From the NCBI GenBank assembly GCA_012512545.1, contig JAAZDZ010000054.1, positions 1 to 12,069 of the forward strand: a stretch of 12,069 nucleotides of DNA, read 5' to 3'. Under the pieces are notes generated by a model. It did not search any database, was not told the origin of the DNA, and saw only the letters and a program-made list of their open reading frames with translations. A program made the translations under genes and the position numbers. Within the stretch, counting starts at the first letter, position 1. Every line of letters begins with the position of its first letter. The stretch comes from Alcaligenaceae bacterium. GTDB lineage: Bacteria > Pseudomonadota > Gammaproteobacteria > Burkholderiales > Burkholderiaceae_B. Shown here one piece after another: positions 1 through 7,478 of the stretch.

Positions 1-832
1 GGTCTACCCGGTTGCCGTTCAGGCTGACGTTCCAATGCAGATGAGGGCCGGTCGCGCGGCCCGTCGCCCCCACCCGCCCCAGCACATCGCCGCGTTTGAG
101 CGCCTGCCCTTTGTGCACCAGAATCTCGTCCAGGTGGCAATACATGGTGATGAAACCCTGGCCATGGTCTACGAACACCGTGCGGCCATTGAAGAAGTAA
201 TCGCCCACAATCGTGACCACGCCGTTAGCAGGGGCCTGCACTGGCGTGCCTTGAGGCACGGCGAAATCCAGGCCCGAATGGGGATTGCGTTCTTCGCCAT
301 TGAAAAAACGGCGCAACCCGAAGGGGCTGGAAGTCCGCCCTTTCACCGGCGCTTCCAGCAGCACATTGCTGGGGCCTGCTACCCGGAAATTCTCATAAGC
401 GGCCATTTGTTCGGCATATTCGCGCTCATAGCGTTTGAGCTGTTCCGGGCCGGGAGAGACATGGGCCTGATTCCTCAGCTTGATATGCTGGCTGGCGTAT
501 TCCTTCTGGCTCACCTCGAAACTCAGCTGGCGCACGTCGGCGCCGTCTTTCACCTGCGCCTCATGCCGCCCCGGCCGGGCTTTCAGATCAATGCCGACAA
601 CGGCAGCCCAGCCACCGTCGCTATCCTTGACCACCATGACCTGCGCGCCCTGGTAATGCACGACAGGCGCGCGATCGCCCGCCCCCAACGGCAATACGGC
701 AACGCCGCCCGGCACCGGCTGATGCAGGGAGCGCGCAATATAGCCCGCCCCTTGCGCTGCAACCGGACCGGCCGCCGCGACCAGGGCCAGCAGGCCGCCA
801 CACACACTGCTTCTGAATGAAAATCCTGACAT
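1..832 (-). CDS. M23 family zinc metallopeptidase (murein endopeptidase type), 3' end cut by window
   Basis: Probable secreted peptidoglycan hydrolase that cuts peptide cross-links in the periplasm. The reading frame is open from an ATG at 832 to the left edge, giving 277 residues without a stop. A signal peptide is visible (residues 1 to about 25, hydrophobic LLALVAAAGPVAA then Q26). Residues about 30-100 would fit the beta-rich domain often found in front of the catalytic domain of such enzymes. The LytM/M23 catalytic domain begins near residue 160 and shows the zinc-ligand motifs HSGLD (H185, D189) and HLH (H264-H266), plus a conserved HLD at 233-235. Few residues should be missing, because the HxH motif lies near the end of the domain. 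A Shine-Dalgarno-like AGGAAAGGG lies just before the ATG. It is divergent from the TRAP operon, with no functional link evident. All zinc ligands are present, so it is probably an active enzyme rather than an EnvC/NlpD-like activator; the exact bond cut is unknown. Confidence 0.9.
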   Translation of the reverse strand, partial: MSGFSFRSSVCGGLLALVAAAGPVAAQGAGYIARSLHQPVPGGVAVLPLGAGDRAPVVHYQGAQVMVVKDSDGGWAAVVGIDLKARPGRHEAQVKDGADVRQLSFEVSQKEYASQHIKLRNQAHVSPGPEQLKRYEREYAEQMAAYENFRVAGPSNVLLEAPVKGRTSSPFGLRRFFNGEERNPHSGLDFAVPQGTPVQAPANGVVTIVGDYFFNGRTVFVDHGQGFITMYCHLDEILVHKGQALKRGDVLGRVGATGRATGPHLHWNVSLNGNRVD

Positions 833-916
833 ATTCCCTTTCCTGACTTCACTGATGGGAAAGTTTACCTTTCTTCAACCGGGTTTCCACTGCTCATGGA
901 TTTCCCTGAAACCTGT

Positions 917-933
917 CAATCAGGCATTGATTG
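917..933. promoter_or_regulatory. Candidate operator palindrome of the TRAP operon
   Basis: A perfect inverted repeat, CAATCA-GGCAT-TGATTG, has 6-base arms and a 5-base spacer. It overlaps the -35 element of the promoter proposed at 927-954, a position where a bound repressor would block RNA polymerase. A third copy of the half-site CAATCA occurs at 951-956, overlapping the -10 box. That a dimeric regulator binds here is inference; no regulator gene is in the window. Confidence 0.4.
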
Positions 934-954
934 TGCCGCCCACCTCTCTACAAT
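927..954 (+). promoter_or_regulatory. Probable sigma-70 promoter of the TRAP operon
   Basis: A -35 box TTGATT (927-932, 4 of 6 consensus bases) and a -10 box TACAAT (949-954, 5 of 6) are separated by 16 bases. Transcription would start near 961, giving a leader of about 45 bases before the binding-protein start at 1007. This is the best promoter match seen between the divergent peptidase and TRAP genes. Confidence 0.55.
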
Positions 955-1006
955 CAGTTTCGAGACATCGTTCCGTATAAGAAGTGCACATAAAAGGACT
1001 CCATCA

Positions 1007-1984
1007 ATGAAACAGATTTTCATGTTGTCGGCCTGCGCGGCTGCCCTGACGTTCTCTGCGCCTGCACTGGCCGCCCCCGCCAAATGGGATCTCCCCAGCG
1101 CCTACCCGGCATCCAACCTGCACACAGAAAACCTCCAGCAGTTCGTAAACGACGTCAAGGAATTCTCCAACGGCGAGTTCGACATTACCCTGCACATCAA
1201 CGCATCGCTTTTCAAAGCGCCAGAAATCAAGCGCGCCGTGCAATCGAACCAGGCTCAGGCAGGCGAAATCCTGCTGACCAACTTCGCCAACGAAGACCCC
1301 ATCTACGCCCTGGACGGCCTGCCCTTTCTGGCCACCGGCTACGATGCGGCCTGGAAGCTTTACCAGGCGCAGAAACCGGTGCTCAGCAAAAAGCTCGAAT
1401 CCCAGGGCATGATGCTGCTGTTCAGCGTAGCGTGGCCGCCGCAGGGCATTTACGCCAATAACGAAATCAATACGGTGGACGACCTCAAAGGTCTGAAATG
1501 GCGCGCCTACAGCCCTGTCACCGCCCGCATCGCCGATCTGGTCGGCGCCCAGCCTGTCACCATTCAGCAGGCGGAACTGGCCCAGGCCATGGCCACCGGC
1601 GTCGTCAACGCCTTCATGACATCCGGCTCCACTGGCTGGGACACCAAAGTGTACGAATACATGAAGCGCTTCTACGATACCCAGGCATGGCTGCCCAAGA
1701 ATGCCATTCTGGTGAATAAGCGCGCATTCGATGCACTCGACCAGGCCAACAAGGACGCCCTGCTCAAAGCCGCTGAAGTCGCCGAAAAGCGGGGTTGGGA
1801 ACTGTCTCGCGAGAAAACACAGTGGTATCTGGACAGCCTGGGGAAAAACGGCATGGAAATCGTTACGCCTTCGGCTGAGCTGATGGACGGCTTGAACAAA
1901 GTGGGTGAAACCATGCTGGACGAATGGCTGAAAAGCGCAGGCGCCGACGGCCAGCAAATCATTGATACCTACCGGGCGCAGTAA
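1007..1984 (+). CDS. TRAP transporter periplasmic solute-binding protein (DctP family)
   Basis: Captures a small, probably carboxylate-bearing solute in the periplasm and delivers it to the membrane subunits encoded next. The 325-residue length is typical of the family. The N-terminus is a classical signal peptide (residues 1-22, APALA then APAKW). Family hallmarks include the central segment ending in GLKWRAYSP (R166), where DctP proteins carry the arginine that pairs with the ligand carboxylate, and the AQAMATGVVNAF segment (192-203). The ATG at 1007 was chosen over an upstream in-frame ATG at 896 because the signal peptide starts there and AAGGA lies 8 bases before it; starting at 896 would add 37 residues ahead of the signal peptide. 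It is the first gene of a three-gene operon. The substrate cannot be read from sequence: organic acids, keto acids and sulfonates are all possible. Confidence 0.93.
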   Translation: MKQIFMLSACAAALTFSAPALAAPAKWDLPSAYPASNLHTENLQQFVNDVKEFSNGEFDITLHINASLFKAPEIKRAVQSNQAQAGEILLTNFANEDPIYALDGLPFLATGYDAAWKLYQAQKPVLSKKLESQGMMLLFSVAWPPQGIYANNEINTVDDLKGLKWRAYSPVTARIADLVGAQPVTIQQAELAQAMATGVVNAFMTSGSTGWDTKVYEYMKRFYDTQAWLPKNAILVNKRAFDALDQANKDALLKAAEVAEKRGWELSREKTQWYLDSLGKNGMEIVTPSAELMDGLNKVGETMLDEWLKSAGADGQQIIDTYRAQ

Positions 1985-1986
1985 GC

Positions 1987-2493
1987 ATGCGCAAATGGCT
2001 TGATGGTCTGTACATGGCGGCGGGGGTGCTCGCCGCCCTTGCCATGATTGGCGTGCTGGTCTGCATCGCGGGAGCCATTGCGGTGCGCCAGCTCTCCATG
2101 CATGTTCCAGGGCTGGATTCCTACGCCGGTTATTGCATGGCCGCAGCCGGTTTCCTGGCCCTGGCCCACACCCTGAAAAAAGGCGAGCATATCCGCGTCA
2201 CGCTGCTGCTGGCCTCGCTGCCCGAACGAGGCCGCGAGCGGCTGGATCTCTTTGCCTTCATCATCGGCGCCATCATTGCCGCCAACCTGGCATGGTTCAG
2301 CTGCAAGCTGGCGCTTGATTCCTACGCTTTCAACGATATCTCCACCGGCGAAGATGCCACTCCGCTCTGGATTCCCCAGCTCACCATGGCGGCCGGCACT
2401 GTCATCTTCTTTATTGCCATGCTGGACGAAGCCGTCTGCCGCCTGCTGGGCAAGGCTACCTGCGACACTCAGGAAACCACACTGCATGAATGA
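1987..2493 (+). CDS. TRAP transporter small permease subunit (DctQ family)
   Basis: Small integral membrane subunit that joins the binding protein to the large permease in sodium-driven TRAP uptake. The 168 residues contain four hydrophobic segments at about 12-34, 46-63, 85-106 and 126-147, the usual layout. The family-typical KKGEHIRVTLL stretch (64-74) follows the second helix and PLWIPQL (126-132) starts the fourth. The ATG lies only 2 bases after the stop of the binding-protein gene and has no clear ribosome-binding site of its own, which suggests translational coupling. The downstream end overlaps the large permease gene. Confidence 0.92.
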   Translation: MRKWLDGLYMAAGVLAALAMIGVLVCIAGAIAVRQLSMHVPGLDSYAGYCMAAAGFLALAHTLKKGEHIRVTLLLASLPERGRERLDLFAFIIGAIIAANLAWFSCKLALDSYAFNDISTGEDATPLWIPQLTMAAGTVIFFIAMLDEAVCRLLGKATCDTQETTLHE

Positions 2494-3796
2494 AATCTTT
2501 GTCATCGTCATGCTGGTGGTTTCCATCATCGGCTTTCTGGCCTGTGGCGTATGGGTGGGTCTTACGCTGGCGGGTGCCGCCTGGCTGGGCATGGAAGTCT
2601 TCTCTGCCCGCTCAGCGGGCGACGCCATGGCCATCAGCATCTGGGGCGCGGCATCAAGCTGGACGCTCACCGCCCTGCCCCTGTTCTTATGGATGGGGGA
2701 AATCCTGTTCCGCACCCGGCTGTCGCAAGACCTCTTCAATGGCCTGGCTCCCTGGCTGAACCGCATTCCTGGCCGCCTGCTGCATGCCAATGTGATCGGC
2801 TGTGCGATTTTTGCGGCGGTGTCCGGCTCATCGGCCGCGACGGTGGCCACCATTGGCAAAATGACCATTCCCGAACTTGGGCGCCGGGGCTACCCGCAAG
2901 ACAAAGTACTGGGCACGCTGGCGGGCGCCGGCACGCTGGGGCTGATGATTCCGCCTTCCATCATCATGATTGTCTATGGTGTGGCCGCCGATGTTTCAAT
3001 CTCGCGGCTGTTCATCGCCGGGGTATTTCCGGGCCTGATGCTGGCCGTGCTGTTCATGGGCTATATCGCGGTCTGGGCCATTATGAATCCCACAGAGGTT
3101 CCCGCCTCCGACGAGCACATGCCCTTCATGGAAAGAATCCAGGCATCGCGCAGCCTGATTCCTGTGGTGCTGCTGATCGGCGCCGTGCTGGGTGCCATCT
3201 ACACTGGTCTTGCCACGGCTACCGAGGCGGCGGCCATCGGCGTAATCGGCGCCCTGGTGCTTTCTCTGCTGCAAGGCTCGCTCACCTGGAGCTCTTTTAC
3301 CGAATCGCTGATGGGCGCGACCCGCCTGTATTGCATGATTGCGCTCATTCTGACGGGCGCGCAATTCCTTACGTTATCCATGGGCTATATCGGCCTGCCG
3401 CGCGCGCTGGCTGAATGGATCGGCTCGCTGGGGCTGTCGCAGTTCGGCCTCATTCTCGCGCTGATGGTGTTTTTCATCATTCTGGGCTGCCTGCTCGACG
3501 GCATTTCTATTGTGGTGCTGACCATGGGCGTGCTGCTGCCCACGGTGCAGGCGGCGGGCATTGATCTCATCTGGTTCGGTATTTTCCTGGTGCTGGTCAT
3601 CGAGATGGCGCAGATCACCCCGCCAGTGGGCTTCAACCTGTTTGTGCTGTCGGGCATGACCAAAAAAGAACTGCCTTATCTGGCCCGGGTGTCCATGCCC
3701 ATGTTCTTCCTGATGTTTGCAGCCACCCTGTTGCTGTATTTCATTCCCGAACTTGCAACCTGGCTGCCCGCGCAGATGCGTATCCGCGGCATGTAG
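2486..3796 (+). CDS. TRAP transporter large permease subunit (DctM family)
   Basis: Forms the substrate translocation path, using the sodium gradient for uptake across the inner membrane. The protein has 436 residues (family usual about 425-435) and is almost wholly hydrophobic, with a dozen or so membrane segments. Signature stretches are AAVSGSSAATVATIGK (110-125), the GTLGLMIPPSI motif (149-159), GLATATEAAAIGVIGAL (241-257) and EMAQITPPVGFNLFVL (373-388). The SGSSAAT and TEAAA regions belong to the parts assigned to sodium and substrate binding in the family. The start at 2486 is preceded by AGGAAA with a 9-base gap and overlaps the DctQ stop by 8 bases (ATGAATGA). The same frame is open upstream to 2252, but those codons lie inside the DctQ gene and do not code for DctM sequence. 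It is the last gene of the operon and converges on the ABC ATPase gene. Confidence 0.94.
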   Translation: MNEIFVIVMLVVSIIGFLACGVWVGLTLAGAAWLGMEVFSARSAGDAMAISIWGAASSWTLTALPLFLWMGEILFRTRLSQDLFNGLAPWLNRIPGRLLHANVIGCAIFAAVSGSSAATVATIGKMTIPELGRRGYPQDKVLGTLAGAGTLGLMIPPSIIMIVYGVAADVSISRLFIAGVFPGLMLAVLFMGYIAVWAIMNPTEVPASDEHMPFMERIQASRSLIPVVLLIGAVLGAIYTGLATATEAAAIGVIGALVLSLLQGSLTWSSFTESLMGATRLYCMIALILTGAQFLTLSMGYIGLPRALAEWIGSLGLSQFGLILALMVFFIILGCLLDGISIVVLTMGVLLPTVQAAGIDLIWFGIFLVLVIEMAQITPPVGFNLFVLSGMTKKELPYLARVSMPMFFLMFAATLLLYFIPELATWLPAQMRIRGM

Positions 3797-3814
3797 CCCG
3801 GCCCCGGCTTTACC

Positions 3815-3840
3815 CCGCAGCCCGCTGGTGGGCGCTGCGG
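3815..3840. terminator. Weak hairpin between convergent genes, possible terminator
   Basis: A 7-base perfect stem CCGCAGC/GCTGCGG (3815-3821 with 3834-3840) fills most of the 45-base gap between the TRAP permease stop (3796) and the ABC ATPase stop (3842). No T tract follows on either strand, so it is not a classical intrinsic terminator. It may slow polymerase or protect the 3' ends of both messages. Confidence 0.25.
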
Positions 3841-3841
3841 T

Positions 3842-4531
3842 TCAGCGGGTGGCAGGCAGCGCTTCCACCAGCCTGCCGCCTGCCAGGCGCAATTCCCGCT
3901 GGCAGCGCGCGGCCAGCTGCGGATCGTGCGTCACCAGCACCAGCGACGTGCCGTGTTCCTGATGCAGGCCGAACATCAGATCGGTTACCATGCGGCCGTT
4001 TTGCTCGTCCAGGCTGCCAGTGGGCTCATCCGCAAACAGAATGGACGGCTTCTGCACAAAAGCCCGGGCCAGCGAAACACGCTGCTGTTCGCCGCCAGAC
4101 AGTGTCCGGGGGTAGTGGTTCAGGCGGTCTTTCAGCCCCACCCTGTCAAGCATGGCGCGGGCAGCTTCCTGAGCGGGCTCGCCTCTCAGTTCCAGCGGCA
4201 GCATGACGTTTTCCAGGGCCGTAAGATTAGGCAGAAGATGAAATGCCTGAAACACAAACCCCACATAGCGGGCCCTGAGCTGGGCGCGGGCCTCTTCATC
4301 CAGCGCGAACAGATCGTGCCCCAGCAGCCTGACCGAGCCGGAAGTCGGCACATCCAGCCCCGCCATCAAGCCCAGCAATGTACTTTTTCCAGAACCTGAA
4401 CTGCCGGTGATGGCTACGGCCTCGCCGCTTTCCACCGTGAAACTGATCATGCTTAAAATGTCCAGAACGCCGGAACTGTCGGCGACTTGCTGGCGAAGGT
4501 TGAGCACTTCAATACTGGGAGCGGATTGCAT
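3842..4531 (-). CDS. ABC transporter ATP-binding protein, LolD/YbbA/MacB type
   Basis: ATPase subunit of the family that drives FtsX/MacB-type permeases in lipoprotein release, efflux or envelope stress, rather than classical uptake. The 229 residues contain a complete nucleotide-binding domain: Walker [10 protein letters not shown] (43-51), Q-loop glutamine 95 in [18 protein letters not shown], signature LSGGEQQ (144-150), Walker B SILFADEP (163-170, catalytic E169), D-loop SLDE and switch histidine 202. [16 protein letters not shown] and the DEPTGSLD stretch are characteristic of this subfamily. The start codon shares the CATG at 4529-4532 with the divergent tesA start. No Shine-Dalgarno sequence precedes it, and the next in-frame ATG (residue 28) would remove the first strands of the domain. 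In E. coli the similar ybbA also diverges from tesA but is followed by the permease gene ybbP. Here it is followed directly by the convergent TRAP permease gene, so its membrane partner must be elsewhere. Confidence 0.93.
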   Translation of the reverse strand: MQSAPSIEVLNLRQQVADSSGVLDILSMISFTVESGEAVAITGSSGSGKSTLLGLMAGLDVPTSGSVRLLGHDLFALDEEARAQLRARYVGFVFQAFHLLPNLTALENVMLPLELRGEPAQEAARAMLDRVGLKDRLNHYPRTLSGGEQQRVSLARAFVQKPSILFADEPTGSLDEQNGRMVTDLMFGLHQEHGTSLVLVTHDPQLAARCQRELRLAGGRLVEALPATR

Positions 4532-5207
4532 GCGTTGGGGAAAGTCGATAGCTTTGTTGTTGGGGTTTGCGCTGCTGCTGGGCGGGCGCGCCGGGCATGC
4601 CGCGCACGACGGGCCGGGGCCTGGTCAGAGCGCTGCTGTGGTGCGCATTCTGGTGCTGGGCGACAGCCTGTCAGCCGAGTATGGCCTGCCCCGGGGCAGC
4701 GGCTGGGTCGCCCTGATGACTCAACGCCTGGCGCAACGCGAACAAGCATACCAGATACGAAACGCCAGCATCAGCGGCGACACCACAATCAGCGGCCTGC
4801 AGCGCCTGCCGGCCATTCTGCAGGAATTCGATGCCGACATCATGGTGCTGCAACTGGGCGCCAACGATGGCCTGCGCGGCCTTCCCGTGCCCGATATGAA
4901 GAACAATCTTCAAAAAATGGTGGAGCTGGGCCAGAATCACGGCGCCAGAGTGCTGCTGGTCGGCCAGCATATTCCGCCCAATTATGGGCAGCGCTACACG
5001 CAAAGCTTCCATAACGTCTATGCCGAGCTGGCCGGACAGACCGGCAGCGCGCTGGTGCCCTTCATGCTGGAAGGCATCGCCACCGATGCTGCGCTGTTCC
5101 AGGCGGATGGCCTGCACCCCACAGAACAGGCCCAGCCGCATATTGCGGACACCATCTGGGAATATCTGGAACCCATGCTGCCAGACGCCCCGCAGCACGC
5201 CCCGTAA
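4530..5207 (+). CDS. tesA: GDSL (SGNH) esterase / acyl-CoA thioesterase I / lysophospholipase, periplasmic
   Basis: Hydrolyses esters and thioesters (arylesters, acyl-CoA, lysophospholipids) in the periplasm. The 225 residues (E. coli TesA 208) start with a signal peptide (MRWGKS then a hydrophobic run to about residue 25). All four SGNH blocks are present: VLGDSLSAEYGL with nucleophile S46, the glycine of ASISGDTTISGL (G83), GAND with N112, and the DGLHPT block giving catalytic D193 and H196. The ATG at 4530 was chosen because the signal peptide starts there and GGGAGCGG lies a few bases before it. The same frame is open to 4407, but that stretch is antisense coding sequence of the ATPase. 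The ribosome-binding site and any promoter must lie inside the divergent ATPase gene. A strong hairpin terminator follows. Confidence 0.93.
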   Translation: MRWGKSIALLLGFALLLGGRAGHAAHDGPGPGQSAAVVRILVLGDSLSAEYGLPRGSGWVALMTQRLAQREQAYQIRNASISGDTTISGLQRLPAILQEFDADIMVLQLGANDGLRGLPVPDMKNNLQKMVELGQNHGARVLLVGQHIPPNYGQRYTQSFHNVYAELAGQTGSALVPFMLEGIATDAALFQADGLHPTEQAQPHIADTIWEYLEPMLPDAPQHAP

Positions 5208-5227
5208 AAAAACCTTCGGCAGAATTG

Positions 5228-5273
5228 AAAAACGCTCCCGCCGCAACAGTGTGCGACGGGAGCGTTTTTTTTT
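5228..5273. terminator. Strong bidirectional intrinsic terminator between tesA and ppiD
   Basis: A perfect 10-base stem AACGCTCCCG/CGGGAGCGTT (5231-5240 with 5257-5266) continues inside with CGCA/TGCG across one mismatch. It is followed on the + strand by a run of nine T (5265-5273) and preceded by five A (5228-5232), which form a T tract when read on the - strand. It therefore fits termination of both the rightward tesA and the leftward ppiD transcripts, whose stops lie at 5207 and 5286. Confidence 0.9.
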
Positions 5274-5285
5274 GTGCTGCCGGAA

Positions 5286-7253
5286 TCAGCCTTCTTCGCC
5301 TGCCAGCACGGCTTCCGCATCGGAAGTTCGACTGACGCCCAGACGATGGCGCATCTGCTGCAGCACGGCGCCTTCTTCCGCCATGCCCCAGGTGCGGGAC
5401 AGTTCCATTGCCAGGCCGGCGGCCAATTGTTCGTTGGTTTCGCCTGCGCCTGCCTGAACGGCCTCGACCCGTGCCACGGCATAGCCTTGCGGCCCTTCCA
5501 CGCCCACATAGGCGGGCAATGCCTGTGGATCGGCCGTAAACACGGCGTCCAGCACCGCTTTGGCCAGACCCTGGTCGTCGATGCGGCTGACGGTCATGGC
5601 ATCGCCAAAGCCTTCTGCGAGACCGGCATCCGTGGCCGCCTCGCGCAGCGCGGCAAGCGCCTGTTCGCCGGCCTGCCGGGCGGCTTCACGGGCCCGCTCG
5701 GCTGTCAGCGCGGTTTCGACCCGCCCTTTCACCTGTTCGAGCGGCGGCACATGGGCGGGCTCGAAGGCGGCGACGCGCACTACCACCAGCGTATCGGGCG
5801 AGATTTCGATCACGCCCGAATTGGCTTTTTCCTGCAGCAGCGCCGCCGAAAACAGTGTGCCGCGAACGCGCGGATCTTCAAAGATGGCGGCATCCGCGCT
5901 GGCTGCGGCAGCCTGGTTGCCGACTACGTCAGTATCCAGCAGACCGTTGCGTGTAACGCCGGTTACCGTGCGCGGCTCCAGACCGAGTTCCTGGGCCGCG
6001 GGCTCCAGGCTGTTGGGGTTGTCGTAAACCAGATCGGTCAGGCGCATGGCCAGGTCGGCAAAACGTTCGGAGGCCAGTTGGCGGCGCACTTCGGTTTCCA
6101 CCTGTTCGCGGGCTTCCTGGAAGGATTCTCCCCTTTCAGCCTCGGCCTGATTGACCAGAAACACATGGAAGCCATCAGGGCCTTCCACCACATCGGAAAT
6201 GCCGCCTTCCGGCAAGGCGAATACGGCCTGTTCGAGCGCGGGCGGCCAGCTGCCCGGCCTGACCCAGCCCAATTGGCCGCCATCGCGGGCCGAGCCGACG
6301 TCCTGGGATTCTTCACGAGCGACATCGGCGAAACTGCCCGGTCCGGCTTTCACGCGCTGGGCGATGGATTCCGCTTTTTCGCGGGCGGCGGCTCGGTCTT
6401 CCTGAGAAGCACCAGGCGCGACGCTGAGCTGGATATGGCTGACGTTGACACGCGGCGGCGTGACGTAGCGGGCCTTGTTCTGCTCGTAATACGCCTGCAG
6501 ATCGCTTTCAGCGACCTCTCCGACCGCCTGGACGGCGACTTCTTCATCCAGTAGCAGGTATTGCACCGCAACCTGGTCGGCCACTGTCAGGCTTTCCCTG
6601 TTGGCCTCGTACCATGCCTGGATGTCGGCCTCGGCAACCGTGATTTCCTCCAGCTGGGCGGATACCGGAAAGGTCTGCAGGCGCACAGTGCGCTCTTCGG
6701 TCAGGGCTGCGACAATTCCTTGCACCACAGGTTCCGGCACCACAGCACTGCCCCGGACAGGGCCCAGTACGCGCTGCAGGGCAAGTTCGCCACGCTGGCC
6801 CTGCTCGAAATCGCGGGCGCTCAGGCCGGAAGCGGCCAGCAGCTGGTTATAGCGTTCGGCGGAGAAATGACCGTTTTCCTGAAAGTCGGGCATTTGGGCG
6901 ATTTCGTTGCGCAGGGCCCCATCCGACACGCTGAAGCGCTCTTCGGTGGCAATATCCACCAGCACATGCCTGTCAACCAGAGACTCAAGCAGCATTTCAC
7001 GGGCAGGCCGGGTGTTCAGGACTTCCGGGTCGAAGCGCCCCATCGAACTGCGCTGCAGCTGTTCAAGCTGATTGCGCCGCGCCATCTCAAATTCCTGCAA
7101 GGTCACAGCGGAATCACCCACCTTGACCAGATCCTTGTCGCCCGATACGTAGTTGGTATACCCGCTAAAACCGATCAATACGAACGATGGAAGGACGAGT
7201 ACCAGCAATATGAACATCATGAACCGCTGGTTCGTGCGTATAAAATCGAACAT
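5286..7253 (-). CDS. ppiD: Membrane-anchored periplasmic folding chaperone PpiD (parvulin-type peptidyl-prolyl isomerase)
   Basis: Helps newly exported proteins fold as they leave the Sec translocon; it is anchored in the inner membrane with its bulk in the periplasm. The protein has 655 residues (E. coli PpiD 623). A short cytoplasmic start MFDFIRTNQR is followed by one hydrophobic anchor (about 11-30), the usual PpiD arrangement. Residues about 40-265 form the SurA-like N-terminal chaperone region. The parvulin domain is at about 266-370 (VSHIQLSV, SFADVAREES, DGGQLGWVRPGSWPPALEQAVFAL). The C-terminal part (about 370-655) is a second chaperone-like region rich in Ala, Glu and Gln. The ATG at 7253 has AGGTGAT just before it. 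E. coli ppiD lies behind clpPX-lon-hupB; none of those genes is within this window upstream of it. Whether the isomerase site is active cannot be judged here; the E. coli protein has little activity. Confidence 0.95.
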   Translation of the reverse strand: MFDFIRTNQRFMMFILLVLVLPSFVLIGFSGYTNYVSGDKDLVKVGDSAVTLQEFEMARRNQLEQLQRSSMGRFDPEVLNTRPAREMLLESLVDRHVLVDIATEERFSVSDGALRNEIAQMPDFQENGHFSAERYNQLLAASGLSARDFEQGQRGELALQRVLGPVRGSAVVPEPVVQGIVAALTEERTVRLQTFPVSAQLEEITVAEADIQAWYEANRESLTVADQVAVQYLLLDEEVAVQAVGEVAESDLQAYYEQNKARYVTPPRVNVSHIQLSVAPGASQEDRAAAREKAESIAQRVKAGPGSFADVAREESQDVGSARDGGQLGWVRPGSWPPALEQAVFALPEGGISDVVEGPDGFHVFLVNQAEAERGESFQEAREQVETEVRRQLASERFADLAMRLTDLVYDNPNSLEPAAQELGLEPRTVTGVTRNGLLDTDVVGNQAAAASADAAIFEDPRVRGTLFSAALLQEKANSGVIEISPDTLVVVRVAAFEPAHVPPLEQVKGRVETALTAERAREAARQAGEQALAALREAATDAGLAEGFGDAMTVSRIDDQGLAKAVLDAVFTADPQALPAYVGVEGPQGYAVARVEAVQAGAGETNEQLAAGLAMELSRTWGMAEEGAVLQQMRHRLGVSRTSDAEAVLAGEEG

Positions 7254-7401
7254 TCATCACCTGGATTCAGTTGCGAAACCCGAGGGCTCCGGAAAAACAT
7301 GTTGAAAACCCCCAAGGCCCGCCGACCCCGGATTTTCACTTTGCGGAAGTTTACCACCAGCGACAAGGACATCCTGTCCGATTGATCACAGACAGGCATT
7401 C

Positions 7402-7432
7402 TTGCATTCCAATCCTTGCTGAAGGATAAAAT
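7402..7432 (+). promoter_or_regulatory. Possible sigma-70 promoter of ugpQ-rlmJ
   Basis: TTGCAT (7402-7407) and TAAAAT (7427-7432) are spaced by 19 bases, or ATAAAA by 18, about 47 bases before the ugpQ ATG at 7479. It is the most AT-rich spot of the gap between the divergent ppiD and ugpQ genes. The spacing is slightly long, so the call is moderate. The rest of the 7254-7478 gap holds a short GGACA-TCC-TGTCC inverted repeat (7367-7379) and nothing else I recognise. Confidence 0.4.
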
Positions 7433-7478
7433 GCCACTCTTGTCGCCGCGCTGGCGACCACCGCCCGGAGCCTCTTGC

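Noticed and set aside
35..820. Long rightward open frame of 261 codons at the left end
   Set aside because: It is antisense to the M23 peptidase frame, which has a signal peptide, a ribosome-binding site and both zinc motifs; the rightward translation shows no family features.
833..1006. Perfect -35 hexamer TTGACA on the - strand (revcomp near 911-916) as promoter of the M23 gene
   Set aside because: No acceptable -10 box occurs 16-18 bases downstream, so I do not call a promoter for the peptidase.
1004..1957. Leftward open frame of 317 codons across the TRAP binding-protein gene
   Set aside because: Antisense shadow in GC-rich DNA; the + strand frame encodes a full DctP protein with signal peptide.
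1969..2868. Leftward open frame of 299 codons opposite dctQ/dctM
   Set aside because: Shadow of two well-defined membrane protein genes on the + strand.
5274..6554. Rightward open frame of 426 codons opposite ppiD
   Set aside because: The - strand frame is a clear PpiD with parvulin domain; the antisense translation has no recognisable domain and is only a codon-bias effect.
7367..7379. GGACA-TCC-TGTCC inverted repeat between ppiD and ugpQ
   Set aside because: Only 5-base arms with a 3-base centre, single copy and not aligned with a convincing promoter; likely chance.
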